A stretch of 10,340 nucleotides of DNA from Pseudonocardiales bacterium (GCA_025465385.1 JAODNG010000593.1:1-10340), one strand, 5' to 3'; positions 1 to 6,035 are shown, counted from the first letter of the stretch. Numbers and translations are program-made. Notes: a model not told the origin generated them from the sequence alone.

Positions 1-342
1 GGTGATTGGGTGCGGGATGGTGCTGGCAATCCGGGGAACCCGAAAGAAGTTCTTCTTGGCTTCCTCCACACCCTTCTGGATCGCCGCCGGCACCTCCTTG
101 GCTTTTCCGTAACCGACACCGACCATCCCGTCGCCGTCGCCGACCACGACCAACGCGGTGAAGCTGAAGCGTCGGCCGCCCTTGACCACCTTGGCTACCC
201 GGTTGATCGCGACCACCCGCTCGAGATGCGGGCTCTTCTCCGGCTGGGCCGCCCCGCCGCGGCCACCGTCGCGGCGGTCCCGACGATCGCTACGCTCGCC
301 TCCGGGTCCGCCTCCGCCTTCCCGCCGCACGCGTCCAGGCAT
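1..342 (-). CDS. rpsE: 30S ribosomal protein S5, N-terminal part (cut by window edge)
   Basis: S5 is a 30S protein near the decoding site that contributes to translational accuracy and to the mRNA entry channel. The 114 visible codons start at ATG 342-340, behind a GGAAGGA Shine-Dalgarno about 7 bases upstream. Residues 1-38 are a Gly/Arg/Asp-rich tail (RREGGGGPGG, then DRRDRRDGGRGG). The conserved S5 N-terminal domain begins near residue 41 with ERVVAINRVAKVVKGGRRFS and continues through VGYGKAKEVPAAIQKGVEEA to FFRVPRIASTIPHPIT at the edge. An upstream ATG at 358-356 is out of frame. The gene lies 61 bp after rplR, the usual place in the spc operon; by conserved order rpmD, rplO and secY should follow outside the window. 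The RG-rich tail matches the pattern I recall in mycobacterial S5 and is longer than in E. coli. Family identity is certain; only the C-terminal half is unseen. Confidence 0.98.
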   Translation of the reverse strand, partial: MPGRVRREGGGGPGGERSDRRDRRDGGRGGAAQPEKSPHLERVVAINRVAKVVKGGRRFSFTALVVVGDGDGMVGVGYGKAKEVPAAIQKGVEEAKKNFFRVPRIASTIPHPIT

Positions 343-403
343 CAGGCGTTCCTTCCATTGCTCAGGTGCCGTTGTTGTCTTGGGTGCCCTGTGATGTCGA
401 ACA

Positions 404-817
404 TCAGAATTCCAGGCCGGCTTCGCGCGCGGCGTCGGCCAGCACCGCGATCCGCCCGTGGTAGTCGTAGCCGCCGCGGTCGAAGACCACCCGATCCACG
501 CCGACCGCCTTGGCTCGGGCCGCGATCAGCTCGCCTACCCTGGCTGCCCTGGCTTTTTTATCCCCATCGATCGCCCGGACGTCTGGCTCGATGCTGGACG
601 CCGCCGCCAGGGTGTGCCCAGCCAGGTCGTCAACGAGCTGCACGGCGATGTGTCGAGACGAACGGTTGACCACGAGGCGCGGACGCTCCGGGGAACCGCT
701 CACCTTCTTGCGCAGCCGGAAGTGCCGCCGCGATCTCGCCAGCCGGCGTCGGGTTGAGATATCCGTGCCGACGCGCGGCCGCTTCGTAGTACTGGCAGTT
801 GCTGCCTCAGCCATCAT
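404..817 (-). CDS. rplR: 50S ribosomal protein L18
   Basis: L18 binds 5S rRNA and, with L5, docks it into the central protuberance of the 50S subunit. The core carries the family signature: RRRLARSRRHFRLRKKVSG, then PERPRLVVNRSSRHIAVQLVDD, and the C-terminal VVFDRGGYDYHGRIAVLADA ending in GLEF. The start is ambiguous. GTG (820-818), ATG (817-815) and ATG (814-812) follow one another in frame. I chose ATG 817 because it overlaps the rplF stop by one base as TGATG, the junction type seen elsewhere in this cluster; no strong Shine-Dalgarno separates the options, with GGGAAG about 11 bases upstream. That gives 137 residues. The first 20 or so residues (Ala/Thr/Ser-rich) are a nonconserved extension ahead of the basic rRNA-binding segment. 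Translation is probably coupled to rplF. Confidence 0.97.
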   Translation of the reverse strand: MMAEAATASTTKRPRVGTDISTRRRLARSRRHFRLRKKVSGSPERPRLVVNRSSRHIAVQLVDDLAGHTLAAASSIEPDVRAIDGDKKARAARVGELIAARAKAVGVDRVVFDRGGYDYHGRIAVLADAAREAGLEF

Positions 818-1356
818 CACTTACCCGTCTTCCCGACCTTGCGTCGGATCTTCTCGCCCGCGTAGCGGACGCCTTTGCCCTTGTAAGGGTCAGGACGCCG
901 CAACCTACGGATGGTCGCAGCGATCTCGCCGACCGCTTGCTTTTCAATCCCGGTCACGGAGAATCGCGTTGGGCTCTCTACCGTGAAGCTGATCCCATCA
1001 GGCGCCTTGATCGGCACCGGGTGGCTGTAGCCCAACGAGAACTCCAGATCCGAACCTCTGGCCACCACCCGGTAACCGACGCCGTGGATCTCCATGCGCT
1101 TCTCGTATCCCTGGCTGACCCCGAGAACCATGTTGTTCACCAGGGTCCGAGACAGCCCGTGCAGCGACTTGCTGCGCCGTTCATCATCCGGCCGCTGGAC
1201 CAGCAGGGTACCGTCCTGCTCCCGCGCCACGGTGATCGGCTCGGGCACGGTGTGCGACAGGACCCCCTTGGGCCCCTGCACTGTCACCGTCCGCCCGTCG
1301 ATGACCACATCGACGCCGGTCGGAAGGACGATCGGCTGCTTCCCGATGCGCGACAT
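817..1356 (-). CDS. rplF: 50S ribosomal protein L6
   Basis: L6 sits at the base of the L7/L12 stalk near the sarcin-ricin loop, where elongation factors bind. The 179-residue protein has the usual family length and two tandem L6 domains. It starts MSRIGKQPIVLPTGVDV and has the domain-2 signature near its C-terminus, PDPYKGKGVRYAGE, followed by a basic tail (IRRKVGKTGK). The frame stays open upstream to 1551, but that stretch is antisense-like translation of rpsH sequence with no L6 similarity. ATG 1356-1354 is chosen because it gives the family N-terminus and has a GAGGGGAG Shine-Dalgarno about 8 bases away. It follows rpsH by 16 bp, and its TGA stop overlaps the start of rplR. Nothing is odd about it. 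Confidence 0.98.
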   Translation of the reverse strand: MSRIGKQPIVLPTGVDVVIDGRTVTVQGPKGVLSHTVPEPITVAREQDGTLLVQRPDDERRSKSLHGLSRTLVNNMVLGVSQGYEKRMEIHGVGYRVVARGSDLEFSLGYSHPVPIKAPDGISFTVESPTRFSVTGIEKQAVGEIAATIRRLRRPDPYKGKGVRYAGEKIRRKVGKTGK

Positions 1357-1372
1357 CTCCGCTGCTCCCCTC

Positions 1373-1771
1373 TCACCAGACGAAGGCGAGGACTTCCCCG
1401 CCCACGCGCTTCTTAGCGGCCTGCCGGTCGGTGAGCAGTCCTGTGGATGTGGAGATGATTGCCACACCGAGACCGCCGAGCACCTTGGGCAGCGAGGTCG
1501 ACTTGGCGTATACCCGCAAGCCAGGCTTGGACACCCGGCGCAGGCCAGCAATGCTGCGCTCCCGGTTTGGACCGAACTTCAACTCTACTACCAAAGACTT
1601 CCCTACAGGTGCGTCCTCAGCGTGGAAGCCCGAGATGTAACCCTCCCGTTGGAGGATCTCGGCAATGTTTACCTTGATCTTGGAGTGCGGCATCACGACT
1701 CGGTCGTGATAGGCCGAGTTCGCGTTTCGCAGCCGGGTCAACATGTCTGCGATCGGATCGGTCATCGTCAT
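1373..1771 (-). CDS. rpsH: 30S ribosomal protein S8
   Basis: S8 binds the central domain of 16S rRNA (helix 21 region) early in 30S assembly; in E. coli it is also the translational repressor of the spc operon. The 132-residue product has the normal actinobacterial length. It starts MTMTDPIADMLTRLRNANSAYHD and carries the C-terminal signature: GLRRVSKPGLRVYAKS, KVLGGLGVAIISTS, GLLTDRQA and GGEVLAFVW. ATG 1771 gives the MTMTD start I recall from mycobacterial S8; ATG 1765 is a possible alternative. The in-frame extension up to 1807 has no family match. The Shine-Dalgarno is unusual: the best match (AAGGGA, 1790-1785) lies about 13 bases from ATG 1771 and 19 from ATG 1765. The gene comes after the longest internal gap of the spc part (106 bp), which holds a perfect hairpin, so its expression may be controlled separately. 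Confidence 0.98.
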   Translation of the reverse strand: MTMTDPIADMLTRLRNANSAYHDRVVMPHSKIKVNIAEILQREGYISGFHAEDAPVGKSLVVELKFGPNRERSIAGLRRVSKPGLRVYAKSTSLPKVLGGLGVAIISTSTGLLTDRQAAKKRVGGEVLAFVW

Positions 1772-1877
1772 GGCGAGCTCATGATCCCTTCCCGCCGTGG
1801 TTCCCATCCGGGCCTACGGCGATTATTAGCTGCATCCGCTGAGTGGCGACCACTCAGCTGGTGGGGCGCGAGGCGCT
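1772..1877 (-). promoter_or_regulatory. rpsZ-rpsH intercistronic region with perfect hairpin (1838-1858)
   Basis: This 106-bp gap is the longest inside the spc part of the cluster. It holds an exact inverted repeat, GCTGAGTGG-3 nt-CCACTCAGC, at 1838-1858: a 9-bp stem with a 3-base loop. On the transcribed strand it is followed by a mixed, moderately AT-rich stretch rather than a U-run, so a classic intrinsic terminator is unlikely. It ends about 66 bases before the rpsH start codon. In E. coli, S8 represses the spc operon by binding an mRNA structure at the rplE start. Whether this hairpin is an S8 target, an RNA processing or stability element, or a weak attenuator cannot be told from the sequence. 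Confidence 0.5.
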
Positions 1878-2063
1878 CTACCATGAAGACTTGCTCACGC
1901 CGGGGAGCTCGCCCCGGTGGGCCATCTGGCGCAGGCAGATCCGGCATAGCCCGAACTTTCGGTAGACCGCCTTGGGCCGTCCGCAGCGCTGGCAACGGGT
2001 GTACGCCCGCACCGCGAACTTGGGCTTGCGCGCGGCTTTGATGACCAGCGCCTTCTTCGCCAT
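1878..2063 (-). CDS. rpsZ: 30S ribosomal protein S14, zinc-binding (type Z)
   Basis: S14 binds the 3' major domain of 16S rRNA in the head of the 30S subunit. This is the short, 61-residue zinc form. It starts MAKKALVIKA and has two CxxC knuckles, C24-C27 and C40-C43 (CQRC and CRIC), which hold one zinc ion in this family, followed by GELPGVSKSSW. Many actinobacteria also carry a zinc-free S14 paralogue under Zur control elsewhere, which this window cannot show. The start ATG 2063-2061 shares its A with the rplE TGA stop (TGATG), and a perfect AAGGAG lies 5 bases upstream inside the rplE end, so coupled translation is likely. The symbol rpsN is also used for this gene. Confidence 0.98.
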   Translation of the reverse strand: MAKKALVIKAARKPKFAVRAYTRCQRCGRPKAVYRKFGLCRICLRQMAHRGELPGVSKSSW

Positions 2064-2647
2064 CAGCTCTCCTTGAAGGGGAAGCCCAGACGACGCAGCA
2101 ACGCCCGGCCTTCTTCGTCGGTGGTCGCGGACGTGACCACGGTGATATCCATGCCACGCTGGCGGTCGATGTTGTCCGGGTTGATCTCGCGGAACATCGA
2201 CTGTTCATTGAGCCCGAAGGTGTAGTTACCGTGGCCGTCGAACTGGGTAGGCGACAGGCCCCGGAAATCCCGGATACGGGGCAGCGCGATCGACAACAGC
2301 CGGTCAAGGAACTCCCACATCCGCACACCGCGCAGAGTGACCTTGGCGCCGATCGGCATCCCCTCGCGCAACTTGAACTGCGCGACGGACTTGCGAGCCC
2401 GCTTTACCTGCGGTTTCTGTCCAGTGATCACAGCAAGATCCCGCACGGCGCCGTCCATCAGTTTGGCATCCCGAGCGGCCTCGCCGACGCCCATGTTTAC
2501 TACGACCTTGACCATCCCGGGTATCTGCATCGCGTTGGCGTAATTGAACTGCTCACGCATCGCGCCAACGATTTCCTCGCGGTACCGGGCCTTGAGCCTC
2601 GGCATCGCCGCCGTACGGTCGCCTTCTACCGTAGAAGTCTCAGTCAT
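2063..2647 (-). CDS. rplE: 50S ribosomal protein L5
   Basis: L5 binds 5S rRNA and contacts the P-site tRNA elbow and S13 at the inter-subunit bridge. The 194-residue product shows the whole family pattern: MPRLKARYREEIVGAM, IPGMVKVVVNMGVGEAARDA, ITGQKPQVKRARKSVAQFKL, the REGMPIGAKVTLRG loop, ALPRIRDFRGL, GNYTFGLNEQ and the C-terminal EEGRALLRRLGFPFKES. The first 14 residues (MTETSTVEGDRTAA) are a nonconserved extension. M15 could serve as a start, but ATG 2647 has AAGGA about 8 bases upstream and sits one base after the rplX stop, so I prefer it. The open frame continues upstream to 2806 only as a shadow of rplX. The stop overlaps rpsZ by one base. Confidence 0.98.
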   Translation of the reverse strand: MTETSTVEGDRTAAMPRLKARYREEIVGAMREQFNYANAMQIPGMVKVVVNMGVGEAARDAKLMDGAVRDLAVITGQKPQVKRARKSVAQFKLREGMPIGAKVTLRGVRMWEFLDRLLSIALPRIRDFRGLSPTQFDGHGNYTFGLNEQSMFREINPDNIDRQRGMDITVVTSATTDEEGRALLRRLGFPFKES

Positions 2648-2648
2648 C

Positions 2649-2963
2649 TCAGACGTCCTTGCCGGTGCGCCGCGATACGCGCACGCGCTTGCCCTCGTCA
2701 TCAGTGCGGTAACCCACCCTGGCCGGCTTGCCGCTGGAGTCGACGACCATGACGTTCGACACGTCGATGGAGGCCTCCTGCGTGACAATTCCGCCACTTT
2801 GCGCACCGCGCTGGGTGCGACTGATCCGGGTGTGCTTCTTGATTCGGTTGACGCCTTCTACCAGCACCCGTCCAGCATCCGGGTAGGCCTGGATCACCTT
2901 GCCCTTGGCGCCTTTGTCCTTGCCGGCAATAACTACAACCGTGTCACCTTTGCGGATTCTCAT
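2649..2963 (-). CDS. rplX: 50S ribosomal protein L24
   Basis: L24 is a primary 23S rRNA binder that initiates 50S assembly and later lies near the exit tunnel opening. The 104 residues fit the family. A KOW motif lies at the N-terminus (RIRKGDTVVVIAGKDKGAKG), followed by GRVLVEGVNRIKKHTR, GGIVTQEASIDVSNVMVVD and a basic end (RVRVSRRTGKDV). ATG 2963 has a strong GGAGGTG Shine-Dalgarno 8 bases upstream and sits two bases after the rplN stop. The TGA stop lies one base before the rplE start. The sequence is very close to what I recall for mycobacterial L24, which supports the actinobacterial assignment. Confidence 0.98.
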   Translation of the reverse strand: MRIRKGDTVVVIAGKDKGAKGKVIQAYPDAGRVLVEGVNRIKKHTRISRTQRGAQSGGIVTQEASIDVSNVMVVDSSGKPARVGYRTDDEGKRVRVSRRTGKDV

Positions 2964-2965
2964 GG

Positions 2966-3334
2966 TTAGAGCACCTCCGGGGCCAGCGAGATGATTTTCA
3001 TGAACCGCTTGTCCCGGAGCTCCCGACCGACCGGACCGAAGATCCGGGTGCCGCGCGGCTCACCGTCGGGTTTGATCAGTACAGCGGCGTTCTCGTCGAA
3101 CCGGATGTAGGAACCGTCCGGTCGGCGCTTCTCCTTGACGGTGCGCACGATGACAGCCTTGACCACATCACCGCGCTTGACGTTGGCTCCGGGAATGGCT
3201 TCCTTGACGGTCGCCACGATGATGTCCCCGATGCCGGCGTAGCGCCGCGAGCTGCCGCCGAGCACCCGAATGCACAGAATCTCCTTGGCACCCGTGTTGT
3301 CGGCAACCCGCAGTCGCGATTCCTGCTGGATCAC
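2966..3334 (-). CDS. rplN: 50S ribosomal protein L14
   Basis: L14 lies on the 50S interface, forms bridge contacts with 16S rRNA and, with L19, helps hold the subunits together; it is also the docking site of the silencing factor RsfS. The product has the standard 122 residues and near-universal wording: MIQQESRLRVADNTGAKEI, GDIIVATVKEAIPGANVKRG, RFDENAAVLIKPDGEPRGTR, IFGPVGRELRDKRFMKIISL and the APEVL end. The start is GTG (3334-3332), behind AAGGAG at about 6 bases; no in-frame ATG lies nearby upstream. It begins the spc block, only 28 bp after rpsQ, with no terminator hairpin seen in that gap, so it is likely co-transcribed with the S10 genes. Confidence 0.99.
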   Translation of the reverse strand: MIQQESRLRVADNTGAKEILCIRVLGGSSRRYAGIGDIIVATVKEAIPGANVKRGDVVKAVIVRTVKEKRRPDGSYIRFDENAAVLIKPDGEPRGTRIFGPVGRELRDKRFMKIISLAPEVL

Positions 3335-3362
3335 GTCAACTCCTTCTCGCGGCCGCCCTGGT

Positions 3363-3626
3363 TCACTTGGCCTTCTCGAGGATCTGGACCAGCCGCCAGC
3401 GCTTGGTGGCCGACAGCGGACGGGTCTCCATCAGCTGCACCCGGTCACCGACCCCGGCGGCGTTGGCCTCGTCGTGCGCTTTGACCTTTGTGGTGGAGCG
3501 CAGCACCTTGCCGTACAGCGGATGCTTCTTGCGGTCCTCCAACGCCACTACGACCGTCTTATCCATCTTGTCCGAAACGACGTAACCCTCTCGGACTTTC
3601 CGCTTATTCCGCTGCTCATCGTTCAT
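3363..3626 (-). CDS. rpsQ: 30S ribosomal protein S17
   Basis: S17 is a primary 16S rRNA-binding protein with an OB fold, needed early in assembly of the 30S body. The 87 residues contain the family core: RKVREGYVVSDKMDKTVVVALE, then KHPLYGKVLRSTTKVKAHDE, GDRVQLMETRPLSATKRWRL and VQILEKAK. The length is close to the common bacterial size and lacks the long extension I recall in some mycobacterial S17 proteins. ATG 3626 overlaps the rpmC stop as ATGA (four bases), with GAGGGTG about 5 bases upstream inside the end of rpmC, so translational coupling is expected. It is the last gene of the S10 block. Confidence 0.98.
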   Translation of the reverse strand: MNDEQRNKRKVREGYVVSDKMDKTVVVALEDRKKHPLYGKVLRSTTKVKAHDEANAAGVGDRVQLMETRPLSATKRWRLVQILEKAK

Positions 3627-3871
3627 GCCGCACCCTCACTTCCGGCGACGGCGTCCGGAGACACCGACAGACCCAGCTCACGCTCGTGCATCACGGTGTA
3701 GATGCGGGCGATGTCACGCCGGACCGTGCGCAGCCGGCGGTTGTTGTCCATCTGCCCGGTGGCCATCTGGAAGCGCAGGTTGAACAGCTCTTCCTTGGAC
3801 TCGCGAAGCCGCAGCACCAGTTCGTCGTCGGTGAGCTCGCGCAACTCGCTCGCGGCGGTGGTGGTCGCCAT
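3623..3871 (-). CDS. rpmC: 50S ribosomal protein L29
   Basis: L29 sits beside the nascent-chain exit on the 50S subunit, next to L23, where it forms part of the docking site for exit-site factors. The 82-residue product has the two-helix coiled-coil core (ELRELTDDELVLRLRESKEE, then LFNLRFQMATGQMDN) and the RRDIARIYTVMHERELG end of the family. The last 15 or so residues (SVSPDAVAGSEGAA) are a nonconserved acidic/Ala tail, making it longer than the 60-70 residues usual in other bacteria. ATG 3871 overlaps the rplP TGA as TGATG. The frame runs upstream to 3907, but those 12 residues are a shadow of rplP. A GA/GG-rich Shine-Dalgarno lies within the rplP end. Confidence 0.97.
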   Translation of the reverse strand: MATTTAASELRELTDDELVLRLRESKEELFNLRFQMATGQMDNNRRLRTVRRDIARIYTVMHERELGLSVSPDAVAGSEGAA

Positions 3872-4290
3872 CAGAAGTCCACCCCCTCGCGGGTCACGAT
3901 CCGGCACTTCATCGGCAACTTATGCATCGCGCGGCGTAACGCCTCGCGGGCGACCGACTCATTCGGGTAGGCCATCTCGAACATGATTCGACCTGGTTTG
4001 ACATTGGCCACCCAGAACTCGGGTGAGCCCTTGCCGGATCCCATTCGGGTTTCCGCCGGTTTCTTGGTCAGTGGCCGGTCCGGGAAGATAGTGATCCAGA
4101 CCTTCCCGCCGCGGCGGATATGCCGGTTGATCGCGATACGGGCGGATTCGATCTGCCGGTTGGTAACGTAGGCCGGTTCCAGAGCCTGGATACCGAAGTC
4201 CCCGAAGGTGACCTGGGTACCACCGGTGGCCATGCCCGACCGACCTGGTGAGTGCTGCTTGCGATGCTTGATCTTGCGTGGAACTAGCAC
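3871..4290 (-). CDS. rplP: 50S ribosomal protein L16
   Basis: L16 lies close to the A site and peptidyl-transferase centre, positions the A-site tRNA and completes late 50S maturation. The 139 residues carry the diagnostic features: a basic N-terminus (MLVPRKIKHRKQHSPGRSG), GIQALEPAYVTNRQIESAR, RGGKVWITIFPD, the KPAETRMGSGKGSPEFWVA segment (RMGSGKG at residues 82-88, the conserved loop with the arginine hydroxylated in some bacteria) and VKPGRIMFE. The start is GTG (4290-4288), three bases after the rpsC stop, with a strong GGGGAGGG about 7 bases upstream. The end overlaps rpmC. Length and motifs are normal. Confidence 0.98.
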   Translation of the reverse strand: MLVPRKIKHRKQHSPGRSGMATGGTQVTFGDFGIQALEPAYVTNRQIESARIAINRHIRRGGKVWITIFPDRPLTKKPAETRMGSGKGSPEFWVANVKPGRIMFEMAYPNESVAREALRRAMHKLPMKCRIVTREGVDF

Positions 4291-4293
4291 GTC

Positions 4294-5205
4294 TCAGCCC
4301 TCCCCAGGCCCTGCGGTGGCCGCTTCGTCAGTACCAGCCGGACGCTGCGGACTGATCGGGTCCGGCGCTGAGCTCGTGATCGGCTCGCTCGACCTGCTCT
4401 GGGGATCCGGGGCCTGCGCACCAGCAAGCTCGGCCGCCGCGGCGCGACCCGCCTCAGTGGAGGTACCGGTCGTTCCGGTAGCCCCGGAACGACGTCGAGC
4501 AGGACGTTCCCGCCGTGGCGCACGGGCTGCGGCGTCTGCCGCCCTGGCGGCGTTTTCTACGTCACGCTCACGTCGCCCACCGACCACATCACCCTTGTAT
4601 ATCCAGACCTTCACGCCGATCCGACCGAACGTGGTGCGCGCCTCGAAAAGCCCGTAGTCGATGTCGGCCCGCAGCGTGTGCAGCGGAACGCGGCCCTCAC
4701 GATAGAACTCCGAGCGGGACATTTCAGCGCCGCCGAGTCGGCCGGAGCACTGCACCCGGATGCCCTTCACCTGCGGTGAACGCATCGCCGATTGGATCGC
4801 CTTACGCATCGCACGGCGGAACGCAACCCGGTTGGACAGCTGCTCGGCGACTCCCTGAGCGACGAGCTGAGCCTCCGCCTCGGGATTCTTGACCTCAAGG
4901 ATGTTGAGCTGCACCTGCTTGCCCGACAGCTTCTCCAGCTCACCACGGATACGGTCGGCCTCCGCACCGCGACGACCGATCACGATGCCTGGGCGAGCAG
5001 TGTGAATGTCCACCCGGACGCGGTCGCGGGTGCGCTCAATCTCGACCTTCGCGATGCCCGCCCGCTCCATGCCCTTGGACAGCAGCCTGCGGATCGCGAC
5101 GTCCTCTTTGACGTACTCGGCGTACTGCTTGTCCGCGTACCAGCGGGACTTCCAGTCGGTCGAGATGCCGAGCCGAAAGCCGTGCGGGTTGATCTTCTGA
5201 CCCAC
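4294..5205 (-). CDS. rpsC: 30S ribosomal protein S3 with long disordered C-terminal tail
   Basis: S3 forms part of the mRNA entry channel and its helicase activity. Residues 1-217 are the conserved protein: MGQKINPHGFRLGI, a type-2 KH domain with its GxxG loop at RPGIVIGRRGAEADRIR (71-87), and the C-terminal S3 domain with QVKGIRVQCSGRLGGAEM (145-162) and RTTFGRIGVKVWIYKGD (190-206). Residues from about 218 to 303 form an Ala/Pro/Arg/Ser/Thr-rich, then acidic, tail of about 85 residues with no recognisable fold. E. coli S3 has 233 residues; mycobacterial S3 is about 274, so a tail is known in actinobacteria, but this one is longer. The GTG start (5205-5203) shares its G with the rplV TAG stop, with AAGGAG 9 bases upstream. 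The tail stays in frame to a clean TGA three bases before rplP. Confidence 0.98.
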   Translation of the reverse strand: MGQKINPHGFRLGISTDWKSRWYADKQYAEYVKEDVAIRRLLSKGMERAGIAKVEIERTRDRVRVDIHTARPGIVIGRRGAEADRIRGELEKLSGKQVQLNILEVKNPEAEAQLVAQGVAEQLSNRVAFRRAMRKAIQSAMRSPQVKGIRVQCSGRLGGAEMSRSEFYREGRVPLHTLRADIDYGLFEARTTFGRIGVKVWIYKGDVVGGRRERDVENAARAADAAARAPRRERPARRRSGATGTTGTSTEAGRAAAAELAGAQAPDPQSRSSEPITSSAPDPISPQRPAGTDEAATAGPGEG

Positions 5206-5663
5206 TAGCGGGCACTCCTTGTCTGGGTGGCCTTCTTGCCGGTACCGGCCTGTCCGCCACGGGACCGGCCGCCGGCACGGCGCTCCGGCACCGACTGGAC
5301 TTCCACCGTGATGTGGCTGGTGCGCTTACGAATCCGGTAGGCCCGACCCTGCGCACGAGGTCGGAACCGCTTGAGTGTCGGCCCCTCATCGACGAACGCC
5401 CGGTACACCACCAGCGTGTCGGGGTCGAGCTGGAGATTATTCTGCGCATTGGCCACCGCGCTGGCTAGCACCTTCGACACCAGCGCGGAGGCGGCCTGCG
5501 GTGCGAACTGGAGCACTGCAAGCGCTTCCTGCGCGCTGCGGCCCTGGATGAGCTCGACCACCCGGCGCGCCTTCATGGGCGTCACGCGGACATACCGAGC
5601 CCGCGCCACCGCGCGGGATGGCTCCTGCGCGGCCGTCGCACCGGCCTGGTTACGGGCGTCCAT
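5205..5663 (-). CDS. rplV: 50S ribosomal protein L22
   Basis: L22 lines the peptide exit tunnel with an extended beta hairpin that, with L4, forms the tunnel constriction; changes there are known to affect macrolide sensitivity. The core runs from about residue 19 (VARARYVRVTPMKARRVVEL) through QNNLQLDPDTL (75-84) to the hairpin, about residues 88-110 (VDEGPTLKRFRPRAQGRAYR), and RIRKRTSHITVEV. The first 18 residues and the last 27 (RRAGGRSRGGQAGTGKKATQ, then TRSAR) are nonconserved; the basic C-terminal tail is shorter than the one I recall in M. tuberculosis. The start ATG 5663 is bounded upstream by an in-frame TAG at 5672-5670, so a longer form is excluded. The Shine-Dalgarno (GAGG, about 10 bases) is weak, and a 73-bp gap precedes the gene. 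Confidence 0.98.
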   Translation of the reverse strand: MDARNQAGATAAQEPSRAVARARYVRVTPMKARRVVELIQGRSAQEALAVLQFAPQAASALVSKVLASAVANAQNNLQLDPDTLVVYRAFVDEGPTLKRFRPRAQGRAYRIRKRTSHITVEVQSVPERRAGGRSRGGQAGTGKKATQTRSAR

Positions 5664-5736
5664 GCGCTGCTACCTCTTCGTCTTTTCGTCGCTTCTGGCT
5701 GCTTGGTCATCCGGCATTTCGGGCCCGCTCACCGGC
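5664..5736 (-). other. rpsS-rplV intercistronic gap, 73 bp, no clear element
   Basis: This gap is unusually long for the S10 block, where most junctions are under 20 bp. It holds only short palindromes (such as CGGGCCCG without a loop) and a 15-codon open frame (ATG 5717 to TAG 5670) without a Shine-Dalgarno. I see no convincing promoter or terminator. Confidence 0.4.
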
Positions 5737-6018
5737 TCAGCGCCGCCGCGCTCGTCGGTCATCTTTGATATGACCCCGGAACGTGCGGGTGGGGGCGAAC
5801 TCACCAAGCTTGTGGCCGACCATCGCCTCGCTGACGAAGATCGGAACGTGTTTACGGCCGTCGTGTACCGCGATGGTATGGCCGATCATGTCGGGAATGA
5901 TCGTGGAGCGGCGCGACCAGGTTCTGATGACCTGCTTGCTGCCCGCCTCGTTATGCGCATCCACCTTCTTGAGCAGGTGGTCGTCGACGAACGGGCCCTT
6001 CTTCAGGCTACGTGGCAT
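5737..6018 (-). CDS. rpsS: 30S ribosomal protein S19
   Basis: S19 lies in the head of the 30S subunit, forms a complex with S13 and contacts tRNA and the inter-subunit bridge. The 93 residues match the family from end to end: MPRSLKKGPFVDDHLLKKVD, IRTWSRRSTIIPDMIGHTIA, VHDGRKHVPIFVSEAMVGHK, then LGEFAPTRTFRGH and a basic KDDRRARRR end. ATG 6018 is preceded by a strong GGAGGGG at 7 bases. It follows rplB by 17 bp, and rplV follows after a 73-bp gap. Length and residues are ordinary. Confidence 0.99.
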   Translation of the reverse strand: MPRSLKKGPFVDDHLLKKVDAHNEAGSKQVIRTWSRRSTIIPDMIGHTIAVHDGRKHVPIFVSEAMVGHKLGEFAPTRTFRGHIKDDRRARRR

Positions 6019-6035
6019 GCTTGCACCCCTCCTGC

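Noticed and set aside
1094..2041. 315-codon plus-strand open frame opposite rpsH, rpsZ and rplF
   Set aside because: It is antisense to three certain ribosomal genes, has no recognisable protein features and reflects the GC bias of codon positions.
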